From assembly GCA_002748425.1 (NCBI GenBank), contig PDSJ01000023.1, forward strand, positions 1-64,000: a stretch of DNA of 64,000 nt. Reading direction: 5' to 3'. Shown here piece after piece: positions 25,795 to 34,903 of this stretch. The stretch's first letter is position 1, and every line of letters begins with the position of its first letter. The notes under the pieces are model-generated. The model was given only the letters and a program-made list of their open reading frames with translations. It was not told where the DNA came from and did no database searches. This stretch comes from a candidate division KSB3 bacterium (GTDB lineage: Bacteria > Moduliflexota > Moduliflexia > Moduliflexales > Moduliflexaceae). The position numbers were made by a program, and so were the translations under genes.

Positions 25795-26865
25795 TTATGC
25801 TTCCATCGTCTTCAGAGCCTCAGCTTTGGCCGACGTGATGAGCGGTTCAATCACATCGTCCAGCTTGCCTTCGAGCACATTATCCAGTGCGTAAAGCGTC
25901 AGGTTGATACGATGATCGGTGACGCGCCCTTGGGGAAAGTTATACGTGCGGATGCGTTCGCTGCGATCGCCGCTGCCGACCTGACTTTTCCGGTCTTGGG
26001 CAATGGCTTGGCGTTGTTCCTCCTGGGCTTGATCGAGCAAGCGGGCGCGAAGGATTTTTAAGCCTTTGGCTTTATTCTTGTGCTGTGATTTTTCATCCTG
26101 ACAGGAGACAACCAGGCCGCTCGGAATGTGAGTGATTCTCACTGCTGAATCCGTGGTGTTGACGCTTTGCCCTCCCGGGCCTGAGGAGCGATACACATCG
26201 ATTCGAAGCTCGCTCGGATCGATGTGGATATCGACATCTTCTGCTTCCGGCAGCACAGCAACAGTCACGGCAGAGGTGTGAATACGCCCGCTGGCTTCCG
26301 TAACCGGAACCCGCTGCACCCGATGGACGCCGCTCTCATATTTCAGACGGCTGTAAGCCCCTTGTCCCTCGATCATGGCAATGACTTCTTTAAACCCCCC
26401 GACGCCGATTGGATTCTGGCTCATGATCTCGACTTTCCAGCCTTGCTGGTCGGCATATTTTGAGTACATGCGGAATAAATCACCGGCAAAGAGGGCCGCC
26501 TCCTCTCCCCCTGTTCCGGCGCGGATTTCAATCATGATATTCTTTTCGTCATGAGGATCTTTTGGGACGAGCAGCATTCGCAAGTCCTGTTCAATCGCGT
26601 CACGTGTTTTCTGTAATTCATCAAGCTCACTGTTGGCAAACTCGAGCATCTCTTCATCGTGTTCACTTGCAATGAGTTCTCTGGTCCCGCTGATTTCTGC
26701 AGAAACGTTTTTGTACTCACGATATTTTTCGACAACCTCATTGAGCTCTGCATGAGATTTGGCATATTCACGGAATTGATCCTGATGAGAAATGATCTCG
26801 GGATCGCTGAGCTTTTGTGTGAGGAGTTCAAACTTTTCTTCCAGGGCATCGAGTTTTTCAAACAT
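25795..26865 (-). CDS. prfA: Peptide chain release factor 1
   Basis: 356 residues from [13 protein letters not shown], with GGAGAG upstream. The GGQ motif sits in [17 protein letters not shown] and the stop-codon reading motif is PVT in [16 protein letters not shown], which marks RF1 (UAA/UAG) rather than RF2 (SPF). The usual partner prmC, which methylates the GGQ glutamine, does not follow; the gene stands alone and converges with lptG. Confidence 0.96.
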   Translation of the reverse strand: MFEKLDALEEKFELLTQKLSDPEIISHQDQFREYAKSHAELNEVVEKYREYKNVSAEISGTRELIASEHDEEMLEFANSELDELQKTRDAIEQDLRMLLVPKDPHDEKNIMIEIRAGTGGEEAALFAGDLFRMYSKYADQQGWKVEIMSQNPIGVGGFKEVIAMIEGQGAYSRLKYESGVHRVQRVPVTEASGRIHTSAVTVAVLPEAEDVDIHIDPSELRIDVYRSSGPGGQSVNTTDSAVRITHIPSGLVVSCQDEKSQHKNKAKGLKILRARLLDQAQEEQRQAIAQDRKSQVGSGDRSERIRTYNFPQGRVTDHRINLTLYALDNVLEGKLDDVIEPLITSAKAEALKTMEA

Positions 26866-27059
26866 ACTCTCTCCATCGTCATAGATTCGTATTTTCCATA
26901 TAGTTAAGAATATAAGAACGCTTTTCCCCCTCTTAAACAGAGAGGAACAGGAAATCAAGAAAAATTGTTTGACTTCTCACTTTTTCTTTCGTAGGGAGGT
27001 TTAAAACTTATAAATGAAGGGAAATATTATTGCGTTTTGAGAAGGAGTCTCACTGCCTG

Positions 27060-29588
27060 ATGAAGCTGAAAACCTTGTTCTCCGGCTTGTTGAAAGGGAG
27101 TCATTCTCTTGGACGGCATCGTTCGTTGGAGAGGAGGAGTCCTGTCGAATTGTCCACAAAGTTCGATATCTTCCAGTATCTTGACTTTAATATCCCCGAA
27201 TTACAGCCGGTGAAACTGTCACTGGATTTTGAAAAATACGAGAAGGCTTTTGAGCAATTTTTCCAGTATCTGAAAATCAGAACCTCTCCGGCTTTTTTAT
27301 GTCGCTGGTGGAAACGCGAGGAGATTGTCGAATGTCTGCGGCATGGCTACGCTGCGGAAGAGTCGTTCATTCTGGAGGCCAAAGACCGGATTCTGGCTCA
27401 TCGTTTTCAGCTCTTTGGCGCGCATGATATTCAGGCGGACTCTCGAATTCTGTGGAACAGGAGTCATGAAACGGGACGATCGGCAGACACGGAACTGTGG
27501 CCGTCTGGGGTTCAGTATCGTGCTGAGGATCTGGAGACCGACGATCGACAGGATGTTCATTTTATCTGGGAGTTGAACCGGCATGTCCATTTTCTGGATT
27601 TGGGAAAAGCATACTGGTATACCGGAGATGAGGCCTGCGCCCGGGAATTTGTTGAGGAAGTGCTGGGATGGATCGAGCAAAATCCGTATCTCTTGAGTGT
27701 GAACTGGACGAATCCCCATGAGATTGCCTTGCGAGGTATTTTCTGGATTTTTGGGTACAACTTTTTCGTTCGTTCCGAATACGTTGATGAAGCGTTTTTG
27801 TGTGCGTTTTATCAGGCCCTTCTCGAGCATGGACATGCGGTTCATAGCGTTCTGCAGCAGCCGGACTCGTCATGTCCGAAACACTCTCTCACAGCTCAGG
27901 CAAGCTTTTTGTATTTATTGGGAACGATGTTTCCGGAATATCTGCATAGCAAGGCCTGGGCGAGAGTCGGCTGGGACCTGCTGCAATGGAAAACACCGCA
28001 GCTTCTGCCGGAAGACCTGAAGCAGGACTGCGTGGCCTCGCTGGTGTCAATCATCGAATTTTACCTCATCGTGCTGCTGGTGCGAAAACATAATCGATAT
28101 CACGTGCCACCGGTCGTCTTTGAGAATTTACAGGAGCTGATGGAACTGCTGTCAGCGTTTGTGAAACCCGACGGCAGTCTGTCACGTTTTGGAAGCGTCT
28201 GGCCAAACTATATGCTGGCCGGGATGTTTCCTTCGCGGCCCGGCAAGGCGGAATATCTGTTTTCGCTGGCTGCCGTTCTGCTGAAAAGTCCGACCCTGGC
28301 GTATCTCGGACGTCGAATCGATCCTGCGCAACTCTGTTTTCTTGGCAAAGACGAGCTGCAGGACTTCGAGAATCTTCCAAGGGAAGCGCCGGGAAAAAAT
28401 TCTTCCCTGGTGGCAAATTCCTCATTTGCCATGATGAGGGATGGCTGGGAGCCTGACAGCAGCTATTGTCTGGTCTCGATGGCTCCCAGCAGCGTTCACC
28501 AGTCTTCCCTGGCACACTCCGATCTCCTGAGTTTCGAGTTGGTCATTCGGGGGCATGATTATCTTCAGGACTCTGGTCCTTACTCTTGTCAGAAAGATGA
28601 ATGGAACGAATTTTTCCGTTCCATGTGGGCGCATAACAGCATTACAGTCGATCGCATAAAGCATCTTCCCTTTCAGCAAAAATTTCTGACAACATCTTGT
28701 GACATCTGGACATCGACCCCTCGCTTCGATCTGCTGAGTGCCTCTCACTCCGGTTTTGAGGAGTTGGATGAGGCGATTGCTCATCGTCGGGCGATTTTTT
28801 ATTATAAACCCGATTACTGGATACTTTGCGATTTATTGACCGGTGAGGGGCGGCATTTCTTTGACCAGTATTTTCATTTTCCTTCGTTTCGCTTACATGT
28901 TGATTTTACAAATAAGTGCGTGAGTGTTAAGGTCGATGAACGTGAACATTTTGTGCTCATGCCCTTTAACGCGAACGAGTTGGATGTCTCGATCTTTACC
29001 GGAGGTGAGAGCCCGGATTCCGGCTGGATCAGCCAAGGCTATAAATGGGCGGTCGAAGCGCCTTTTATTCGTTATGGAAAAAAGAGCATTGCTCCAAATA
29101 GTTTTCACACGCTGATTCACAGTTATGCTCATGATACCGCGCTGACGTTCTCCGGACGTCTTCTCCAGGTTGAAGCCGATGGCAAGCGTTTACTCTCTCA
29201 CGAAGTCTCAGCTCTTGAAATTTGCCACGAGCAGAAAACAGACTATTTCGTTCTTGTTCATGAGATGAAATATGAATCTGTGCAGATTGAACGTTTTTCT
29301 TATAGCGGACGCATGTTTTTTCTGCGTCAAGAGGGGGACGCACTTCAGGAGCTTCTCCTCTTTCAGTGCTCTTTACTGAAAATTGCCGGTAAAGTCGTGT
29401 TTCAGTCAACAACGCCGGTGGAATATCTTAGATTACGATTTGAGGGAGAGAGCTTATACGCCGAATGTGAAGAAAATTATACCTTTCGCATGGAATATCC
29501 TGCGATTTCCCAGGTTTTTGTCAATAACCGGCAGGCATCCCTTCAGTATGACGCAGAGATGCGAATTATTTCGACAGCGCGGCTCTAG
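27060..29588 (+). CDS. Heparinase II/III family protein
   Basis: 842 residues from the ATG at 27060 (GAAGGAG upstream). The N-terminal half is an alpha toroid containing LLSVNWTNPHEIALRGIFWI and SCPKHSLTAQASFLYLLG; the C-terminal half is a beta-sandwich typical of Hepar_II_III, with SVHQSSLAHSDLLSFELV and GHDYLQDSGPYSC, where His and Tyr residues correspond to the catalytic set. The family cleaves uronate-containing polysaccharides or binds them. There is no signal peptide or membrane helix, so it may act in the cytoplasm. Many such proteins lie beside polysaccharide biosynthesis genes; here Wzm/Wzt follow within 3 kb. Confidence 0.85.
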   Translation: MKLKTLFSGLLKGSHSLGRHRSLERRSPVELSTKFDIFQYLDFNIPELQPVKLSLDFEKYEKAFEQFFQYLKIRTSPAFLCRWWKREEIVECLRHGYAAEESFILEAKDRILAHRFQLFGAHDIQADSRILWNRSHETGRSADTELWPSGVQYRAEDLETDDRQDVHFIWELNRHVHFLDLGKAYWYTGDEACAREFVEEVLGWIEQNPYLLSVNWTNPHEIALRGIFWIFGYNFFVRSEYVDEAFLCAFYQALLEHGHAVHSVLQQPDSSCPKHSLTAQASFLYLLGTMFPEYLHSKAWARVGWDLLQWKTPQLLPEDLKQDCVASLVSIIEFYLIVLLVRKHNRYHVPPVVFENLQELMELLSAFVKPDGSLSRFGSVWPNYMLAGMFPSRPGKAEYLFSLAAVLLKSPTLAYLGRRIDPAQLCFLGKDELQDFENLPREAPGKNSSLVANSSFAMMRDGWEPDSSYCLVSMAPSSVHQSSLAHSDLLSFELVIRGHDYLQDSGPYSCQKDEWNEFFRSMWAHNSITVDRIKHLPFQQKFLTTSCDIWTSTPRFDLLSASHSGFEELDEAIAHRRAIFYYKPDYWILCDLLTGEGRHFFDQYFHFPSFRLHVDFTNKCVSVKVDEREHFVLMPFNANELDVSIFTGGESPDSGWISQGYKWAVEAPFIRYGKKSIAPNSFHTLIHSYAHDTALTFSGRLLQVEADGKRLLSHEVSALEICHEQKTDYFVLVHEMKYESVQIERFSYSGRMFFLRQEGDALQELLLFQCSLLKIAGKVVFQSTTPVEYLRLRFEGESLYAECEENYTFRMEYPAISQVFVNNRQASLQYDAEMRIISTARL

Positions 29589-29715
29589 GAAAAGCTCGGC
29601 GATTTTTGCTTGACTTTCCTGGATTGGATATGCTAGATGTCATGACATGACTGAAGAGAGGTGCAAAGATTTTTCTGCTGACAACACCGTGTCGCTATCC
29701 TGCGTGCTTCATGGA

Positions 29716-30468
29716 ATGAACATGCTGATCAGGCGAAGATCTTGTTTATTTCGTGCGGCGAAACGTATGGGTCCCGTGTTCGTTTTATGTGTGTGTCTCG
29801 GCGTGTCGCCTGCGGCGAATGCTGAACTATATAAATATATCAAAAACGGTGTTGTCCATTATAGCAATCTCCCCCCGAAACATGCGGCATACAGCATCCA
29901 TACGTTTCAAGAACCGGCTTTTGCGGCACTGCCTTCTCCCAGAGAGGTGCTCTCCAGCCCCAGGAAGCGCTCATCATCAGTGTCGACGACGACTCCTCAC
30001 GATAGCCTCATCCGAACGATTGCCGGTCAGTATCAGATCAGTCCGGCCTTGGTGCGCGCAATTATTAAGGTCGAATCCAATTTCGATAAGCATGCGGTAT
30101 CTTCAAAAGGCGCTCAGGGCCTGATGCAGTTGATTCCGGCAACGGCGAGGCGTTTCGGCGTTGAAGACCCTTTTGACCCTGAAGAGAATATCACCGGCGG
30201 CGTGAAATATTTGCAATTTCTTTTTGAGGAATTTGGCGAGCAGAACCTTGAGCTTGTACTCGCCGCTTATAATGCCGGCGAGCAGGCTGTGAAAAAACAC
30301 GGCAACAAAATCCCACCCTATAAAGAGACCAGGGCCTATGTCAAAAAAGTCAAGAGATTCTACCTTGGGAAAAATCCATATAAAGGCGTTGCGCAGGCAA
30401 AATCGATTTACAGATATGTGGATAAAAACGGCGTTCTCGCGTTTAGCAATATGCCTCGGGTGAAATAA
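29716..30468 (+). CDS. Lytic transglycosylase flanked by DUF4124 repeats
   Basis: About 250 residues. A signal peptide (to SPAANA) is followed by a DUF4124-like segment LYKYIKNGVVHYSNLPPK, a linker, then an SLT domain: AIIKVESNFDKHA with the catalytic Glu, GAQGLMQLIPATARRFG and LAAYNAGEQAV. A second DUF4124-like segment, IYRYVDKNGVLAFSNMP, closes the protein. It cleaves peptidoglycan glycan strands in the periplasm. The start is uncertain because the frame is open to 29647; the ATG at 29716 gives the best signal peptide. Confidence 0.87.
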   Translation: MNMLIRRRSCLFRAAKRMGPVFVLCVCLGVSPAANAELYKYIKNGVVHYSNLPPKHAAYSIHTFQEPAFAALPSPREVLSSPRKRSSSVSTTTPHDSLIRTIAGQYQISPALVRAIIKVESNFDKHAVSSKGAQGLMQLIPATARRFGVEDPFDPEENITGGVKYLQFLFEEFGEQNLELVLAAYNAGEQAVKKHGNKIPPYKETRAYVKKVKRFYLGKNPYKGVAQAKSIYRYVDKNGVLAFSNMPRVK

Positions 30469-30616
30469 ACGCTCTGTGTGCTGCTGTTTTGCTTCCGATC
30501 GAAGAGGGGAAAGGGAGAGAGAGAATCCTTACTGGCGGCACGTCATACAGTAGTCGTCTTAGGGGACTGAGAAGACCTTTTTGCAGAGATCATCTCAGTC
30601 AGCTGCGTCGTCTCGT

Positions 30617-31861
30617 TTATTCGAACTCCCAGTGATGGATTGGCCGATAGACCCCGAGATCCTTAATCATCGACATGACTTCGAAGGAATATGCTCTTTG
30701 CTGATAGTCGAAGGGCGTACCGTCCTCAAGATGCACGGCAACATCTACAAAATATTTACCTTCCGTTAAATTCAGCTGATCGATATGGAACTTGACCTTT
30801 CCTTCGCCTTCGAGTCTTGGAATGTGAATCTTTTCGATATGTGTATTCGTCCCGTAGCAGTAGGTCTCATCGTCGCGGAAAATCCCGATGCCGAAGACTG
30901 GTTCGTAGATAGGATTGTAGGCTTTATAAAGAATTTCGATCGTCATCTGATCGCCGGTTTTATACAGATACGTCGGAGTCGGGCTGCCGTTATAGAATTC
31001 AACAGAGTTGATCTCCACTTCTCTCGACCCCCAGCGTCTTTTACGGCTTGATTTGGAAGGCCTGTCGCTGGAGAGTTCTTCGTCATGCAGATCGATGAGT
31101 TTGCCGCGTTGCTGGTCGGCAACATGTTCCAGGTACATCTGCATCACAGATTGTACATCGCCATAGGCTTTAAGAGCGCCGTGATCAAGCCATATAACCC
31201 GATCACAGTGCCTTTCCAGAGCGCCAAGATCGTGTGTCACCAGCACAATGGTTTTTCCGTCGGCTTTAAAGCTGTTGAGCTTATTCTGACATTTTCGCTG
31301 AAAATTGGCATCGCCGACAGCTAAAATTTCGTCGATCAGCAGGATATCAGGATCAACGGCGGCGGCAATCGAAAACGCCAGACGCATGTACATTCCGGAG
31401 GAATAGGTCTTAACCGGATTATCGATAAAGTCGTCCAGTTCCGAGAAACGGATGATCTCGTCGAGTTTCTCATGAATCTCCCGGCGGGACAGTCCGAGAA
31501 TAATACCGTTGATGAAAATATTTTCTCGTCCGGTAAATTCCGGATGAAAACCAGCTCCCAATTCAATCAGCGCGGAAATACGTCCGTTGGTCTTCACTCC
31601 TCCTGAAGCCGGACGATGGATCCCGGCCATCAGTTTCAGCAAGGTGCTTTTGCCTGAGCCGTTACTGCCGATGATGCCGAGCGTTGTTCCTTTTGGAAGC
31701 TCGAAGGAGATTCCTTTGAGTGCCCAAAAATGTTGAGAGGTGTGTGTCACCCGCTTGCCTTTCAGCCAGCTCACAAATGCTGATTTGAGAGTCCCGGCCT
31801 GCTTATGGCGGGTTTTCATGCGAAATGACTTGGTTGCGTTCTCGACTTTGATGGCGTACAC
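30617..31861 (-). CDS. wzt: Polysaccharide ABC transporter ATPase (Wzt type)
   Basis: 414 residues. Walker A GIIGSNGSGKSTLLKL, signature TYSSGMYMRLAFSIA, Walker B DILLIDEILAVGD and the LGAGFHPEFTGRENI stretch of Wzt/TagH-type ATPases. Residues from about 270 form a C-terminal Wzt_C beta-sandwich (INSVEFYNG, TIEILYKAYN), which in O-antigen transporters recognises the modified chain end before export. Partner permease follows upstream with a 6-base gap. Chain-end recognition implies a methylated or otherwise capped polymer. Confidence 0.92.
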   Translation of the reverse strand: MYAIKVENATKSFRMKTRHKQAGTLKSAFVSWLKGKRVTHTSQHFWALKGISFELPKGTTLGIIGSNGSGKSTLLKLMAGIHRPASGGVKTNGRISALIELGAGFHPEFTGRENIFINGIILGLSRREIHEKLDEIIRFSELDDFIDNPVKTYSSGMYMRLAFSIAAAVDPDILLIDEILAVGDANFQRKCQNKLNSFKADGKTIVLVTHDLGALERHCDRVIWLDHGALKAYGDVQSVMQMYLEHVADQQRGKLIDLHDEELSSDRPSKSSRKRRWGSREVEINSVEFYNGSPTPTYLYKTGDQMTIEILYKAYNPIYEPVFGIGIFRDDETYCYGTNTHIEKIHIPRLEGEGKVKFHIDQLNLTEGKYFVDVAVHLEDGTPFDYQQRAYSFEVMSMIKDLGVYRPIHHWEFE

Positions 31862-31867
31862 TGTGAC

Positions 31868-32641
31868 TTAAACCTCCTCAGCAAATGACCCTCGGTATTT
31901 TTCAAAAACCATCGACCCCAGTGTGTAAGTGATAACGGCCATGACGGCGACTATCATAAGAGCTTGCATACTGGGAAACCGGTGATAATAAAAAATATCT
32001 TGATAGGCGAATACCAGCGGGGCAACAGGATTAAGGTGCACCGTAAACTGAAATTTTTCTGGAATTTGTTTCAAGGGATAAATGATTGGAGTCGCAAAAA
32101 ACCAGAGCGTCAAAAAATTTCCCAGCAGGTGCTGAATATCGCGATAATGAACGCACAGCGCAGAAAACATGAACGCCAGGCCGACGCTGAATATGAACTG
32201 AATCAGCATGACAAGCGGAAGCGCCAGGAGTGAAGCGTTAACAGGAATCTTGAACAGCATGACAAATACAAGCAAAATCGGAAGGCTGAACAGAAAGTTG
32301 ATCGCATTTGTAATCACCACGACAAGTGGGAGTACCTCGGCAGGGAAGAGAATTTTCTTGATGAGGTTTCCGCCGGCGAGGATCGACCCTGAAGCCTCAA
32401 GCAGTGAGGAGGAAAACCATAACCAGGGAAGCAGGCCACTCATGAGATGAACGACATAATTTTCCATGTTGAAGCGTAAGTAGACGGAAAACACGACAGT
32501 GTAGACGGAGATCAATAATAATGGGTTTAAAAAGGTCCACATGAAACCTAACATCGAACCCCGGTATCTCGCTTTCAATTCCCGGACGACAAGATTCCAA
32601 ATTAAGCTTCGATAGCGGTATAATTCCCCGAGATGAAACAT
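31868..32641 (-). CDS. wzm: Polysaccharide ABC transporter permease (Wzm type)
   Basis: 257 residues from MFHLGELYRYRSLIW, with six membrane helices and the LVVRELKARYRGSMLGFMW amphipathic start of ABC-2 permeases. HYRDIQHLLGNFLTLWFFATP is the conserved gate region. It moves a complete lipid-linked polysaccharide across the inner membrane. The open frame extends to 32833 but crosses the promoter at 32804-32833, so the ATG at 32641 is preferred. Glycan assembly genes are not adjacent. Confidence 0.9.
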   Translation of the reverse strand: MFHLGELYRYRSLIWNLVVRELKARYRGSMLGFMWTFLNPLLLISVYTVVFSVYLRFNMENYVVHLMSGLLPWLWFSSSLLEASGSILAGGNLIKKILFPAEVLPLVVVITNAINFLFSLPILLVFVMLFKIPVNASLLALPLVMLIQFIFSVGLAFMFSALCVHYRDIQHLLGNFLTLWFFATPIIYPLKQIPEKFQFTVHLNPVAPLVFAYQDIFYYHRFPSMQALMIVAVMAVITYTLGSMVFEKYRGSFAEEV

Positions 32642-32803
32642 CTGCAGACTCTCTCTCTCCTCGTGATGCTGTGTCGTCAATACATCTTCAACATTCTTCG
32701 TGCCTGGGCTGAATCGCGTTCTTAATGAGTCGATCCCTTTTTCCGGTTTTCCGGGATTAGAATCAAACTGTCCTGCAAAGATATCTGCGCATAAATCCAA
32801 ATG

Positions 32804-32833
32804 AAAGTAGGGAAGATATGTCGTTTTTGTCAA
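32804..32833 (-). promoter_or_regulatory. Promoter for wzm-wzt
   Basis: On the minus strand TTGACA (32833-32828) is followed after 18 bases by TACTTT (32809-32804). A second TTGACA lies upstream around 32855. A 17-base palindrome CTCTCTGGACCAGAGAG (32866-32882) sits just above and may be an operator or the end hairpin of the UDG gene region. Confidence 0.5.
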
Positions 32834-32940
32834 GTATTTTCTTGCCTTGGAATTGTCAAGGCGTTCTCTCTGGACCAGAGAGCTTAGCCATGATGTTCCG
32901 GAACACTCTTCCTGGATTTGGCCTGTGCGCTTGTGAGAGC

Positions 32941-33642
32941 TCAGACGTTTTCGTCGAATTCAACATAGGCTTTTTGAATCATCTGCATATCGTGCCACAC
33001 CTGGCGCTTGTTTTCAGGATGTTCCAGCAGATGTGCAGGATGATAGGTCGGCATCACCAGAATGTCATGATAGGAGTAGAACGTTCCTCGAAGCTGGTCA
33101 ACTGTCTCCTGGGTCTTGAGTACGCTTTGCGCGGCAAGTGTCCCCAACGTACAAATGATGTCAGGTTGAATACGTTCGATCTCCTGATAAAGATCGCAGC
33201 TCTCCGGGGGACGATCGACCTCAGAGCGGTATGCGACAATATGGCAGAGATATACATCTTCCCGGCGCAGTTTGATCGCTTCGATAATTCGGGTCAGCAG
33301 CTCTCCGGCAGCGTTGCTGAAAGGACTTTCCCCATGTTCGAGGTCTGATCCGGACGCTTCTCCAATGAACATTAAACGGGCATGAGGATTACCGGAACCG
33401 ATCACGGCAGGGCCTTTCTGGCGATGACGCATCTGTTGCGAGCTGTGTGCTGATGCGAGGGAAGGTCCTGTCCTCCTGTCGGCGCTTTTGGGAAAGCCCT
33501 TAAAACCAAGATGCTGGTACAATTGCACATAGTCGTGTAACTGGCTCAGAATCCGTGAAAAACGCAGCCCTGGGTGATCGTCTTTCATGTGGTCTTGAGA
33601 AGCTTGAGAAGGCATTGTGCTTGTGATAATCCCACTTCGCAT
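32941..33642 (-). CDS. Uracil-DNA glycosylase family 4-like, lacking Fe-S cysteines
   Basis: 233 residues. Family 4/5 core is clear: LMFIGEASGSDLEHGESPFSN (normally GEAPGxxED..GxPF), AGELLTRII, and the end motif PTYHPAHLL. The enzyme excises uracil from DNA. Family 4 proteins hold a 4Fe-4S cluster with four Cys, two of them before the VIGSGNP motif and one in KCRPP. Here no Cys occurs in the first 120 residues and KCRPP is AYRSE, so the cluster is probably lost. The start is uncertain; a second ATG at 33615 is possible. Confidence 0.75.
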   Translation of the reverse strand: MRSGIITSTMPSQASQDHMKDDHPGLRFSRILSQLHDYVQLYQHLGFKGFPKSADRRTGPSLASAHSSQQMRHRQKGPAVIGSGNPHARLMFIGEASGSDLEHGESPFSNAAGELLTRIIEAIKLRREDVYLCHIVAYRSEVDRPPESCDLYQEIERIQPDIICTLGTLAAQSVLKTQETVDQLRGTFYSYHDILVMPTYHPAHLLEHPENKRQVWHDMQMIQKAYVEFDENV

Positions 33643-33976
33643 AGCTGAAGCGAAAAGCCATTATACACTCTATCGGATCACAGCCTATATTGTCTAAGGG
33701 GAAAATGCAAGAAAATTCGTCATGATACGAAGAAAATATGCTGTTAGTCTCCGTGTATTGTCTGAAAACTTTTAGGTTGACGGCTTGTATAGTTCAAAAA
33801 TGTCCCTGAATCTTATGTTGAAAAAATGTGAAAATACCTGGTAAAATTTTATGCCTCTATTATTTTCTTGACACAAGCGCATTTTTATTCTACTTATTGA
33901 TGATGTTGTACGCCATAACTGAAGCACGTGTATATATTATGTTCATTAAAAAGACACCGGGAACAGGAGTAGAATT
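33643..33976. other. AT-rich intergenic region before degV
   Basis: 334 bases, clearly richer in A and T than the flanking genes. It holds the degV promoter at 33868-33896 but no convincing gene. Divergent gene starts on both sides make it a two-way control region. Confidence 0.5.
33868..33896 (+). promoter_or_regulatory. Sigma-70-type promoter for degV
   Basis: TTGACA (33868-33873), 17-base spacer, TACTTA (33891-33896). The DegV start codon follows about 80 bases downstream. Confidence 0.6.
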
Positions 33977-34846
33977 ATGGGTCAGGTAAAGGTTGTTACT
34001 GATACCACGTGTGATCTGCCGAAAGAGGTTCTGGAAAGGTATGATATCAAGCTCGTCCCTACCTTTATTACCATAGGGGACAATGTATATCGTGATACCT
34101 TCGACTTGGAGGTCGAAGCATTCTACGAACTGTTGAAAACTTCTGCGGACAGACCGGTCAGCGGCCCTCCCGGGCGAAAAGATTTTTCGGATATTTACAC
34201 GACGCTGAGTTCGACGACGGATTCGATTCTGTCGATACACATCTCTCAAACCTGGAGCCAGACGATGAAGCTGGCCGAAAACATGGCGAGGTTTTCGATG
34301 AATGCCGCCAAAAAGCAGGGGAAGAATCTGGATATTACTGTCGTTGATTCGAAGTCAACCTGTATCGGTCTGGGAAGCATCGTTATTGAGGCTGCCCGAC
34401 AGGCTGAGGCCGGGAAATCGAAGGATGAAATTCTCGCCCATATCACTCCCATCATTGAGAACATGAAAAGTTTGTTCATGGTGGATGATATGAGTTATCT
34501 GGAAAAAAGCGGGCGCATTGGAAAAGCGGGTGCCATGATCGGAAATTTACTGCGCGTAAAACCTATTTTCACGATCGAAGGCGGCGAGACAAATGTTAAA
34601 GGACGACCGATGGGAGCTGGTGGAGCATTTGATAAGATGATCGAATTGATGGGCGAAGTGCTTCCCTATGGCAGCAGTATTAAGCTGGGGATTGCCCATG
34701 CCATGTCTCCTGATAAGGTTGAGGCGGTCAAGCCGCAGATTGAAGCGAAATATAATTGCGTGGAAATTTATGAGACCCTGGTCGGTACCAGTGTCGGAGC
34801 AACGATGGGACCCGGTTCGTTCGGTTTCGTGTATTACACTGTATAG
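33977..34846 (+). CDS. DegV-family fatty-acid-binding protein
   Basis: 289 residues, standard for DegV. Conserved blocks: VVTDTTCDLPKEVLERY, the TSADRPVSGPP loop, VVDSKSTCIGLG, MVDDMSYLEKSGRIG and GTSVGATMGPGSFGFVYY. DegV and FakB proteins bind a fatty acid in a deep pocket and, with FakA kinase, present it for phosphorylation. No fakA is adjacent, so the exact role is open. It starts just after a GGAACAGGAG ribosome site region and has its own promoter. Confidence 0.9.
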   Translation: MGQVKVVTDTTCDLPKEVLERYDIKLVPTFITIGDNVYRDTFDLEVEAFYELLKTSADRPVSGPPGRKDFSDIYTTLSSTTDSILSIHISQTWSQTMKLAENMARFSMNAAKKQGKNLDITVVDSKSTCIGLGSIVIEAARQAEAGKSKDEILAHITPIIENMKSLFMVDDMSYLEKSGRIGKAGAMIGNLLRVKPIFTIEGGETNVKGRPMGAGGAFDKMIELMGEVLPYGSSIKLGIAHAMSPDKVEAVKPQIEAKYNCVEIYETLVGTSVGATMGPGSFGFVYYTV

Positions 34847-34903
34847 TATGTTCCTCCCGAACCGGGGAAGAGATCCTTATTGTGTGAAATCCGCGTTCGC
34901 TGT

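Noticed and set aside
26969..26997. Promoter TTGACT-17-TAGGGA before the heparinase-like gene
   Set aside because: The -10 match is poor and overlaps an AGGGAGG sequence that looks like a ribosome site for a nine-codon frame. Not strong enough to list.
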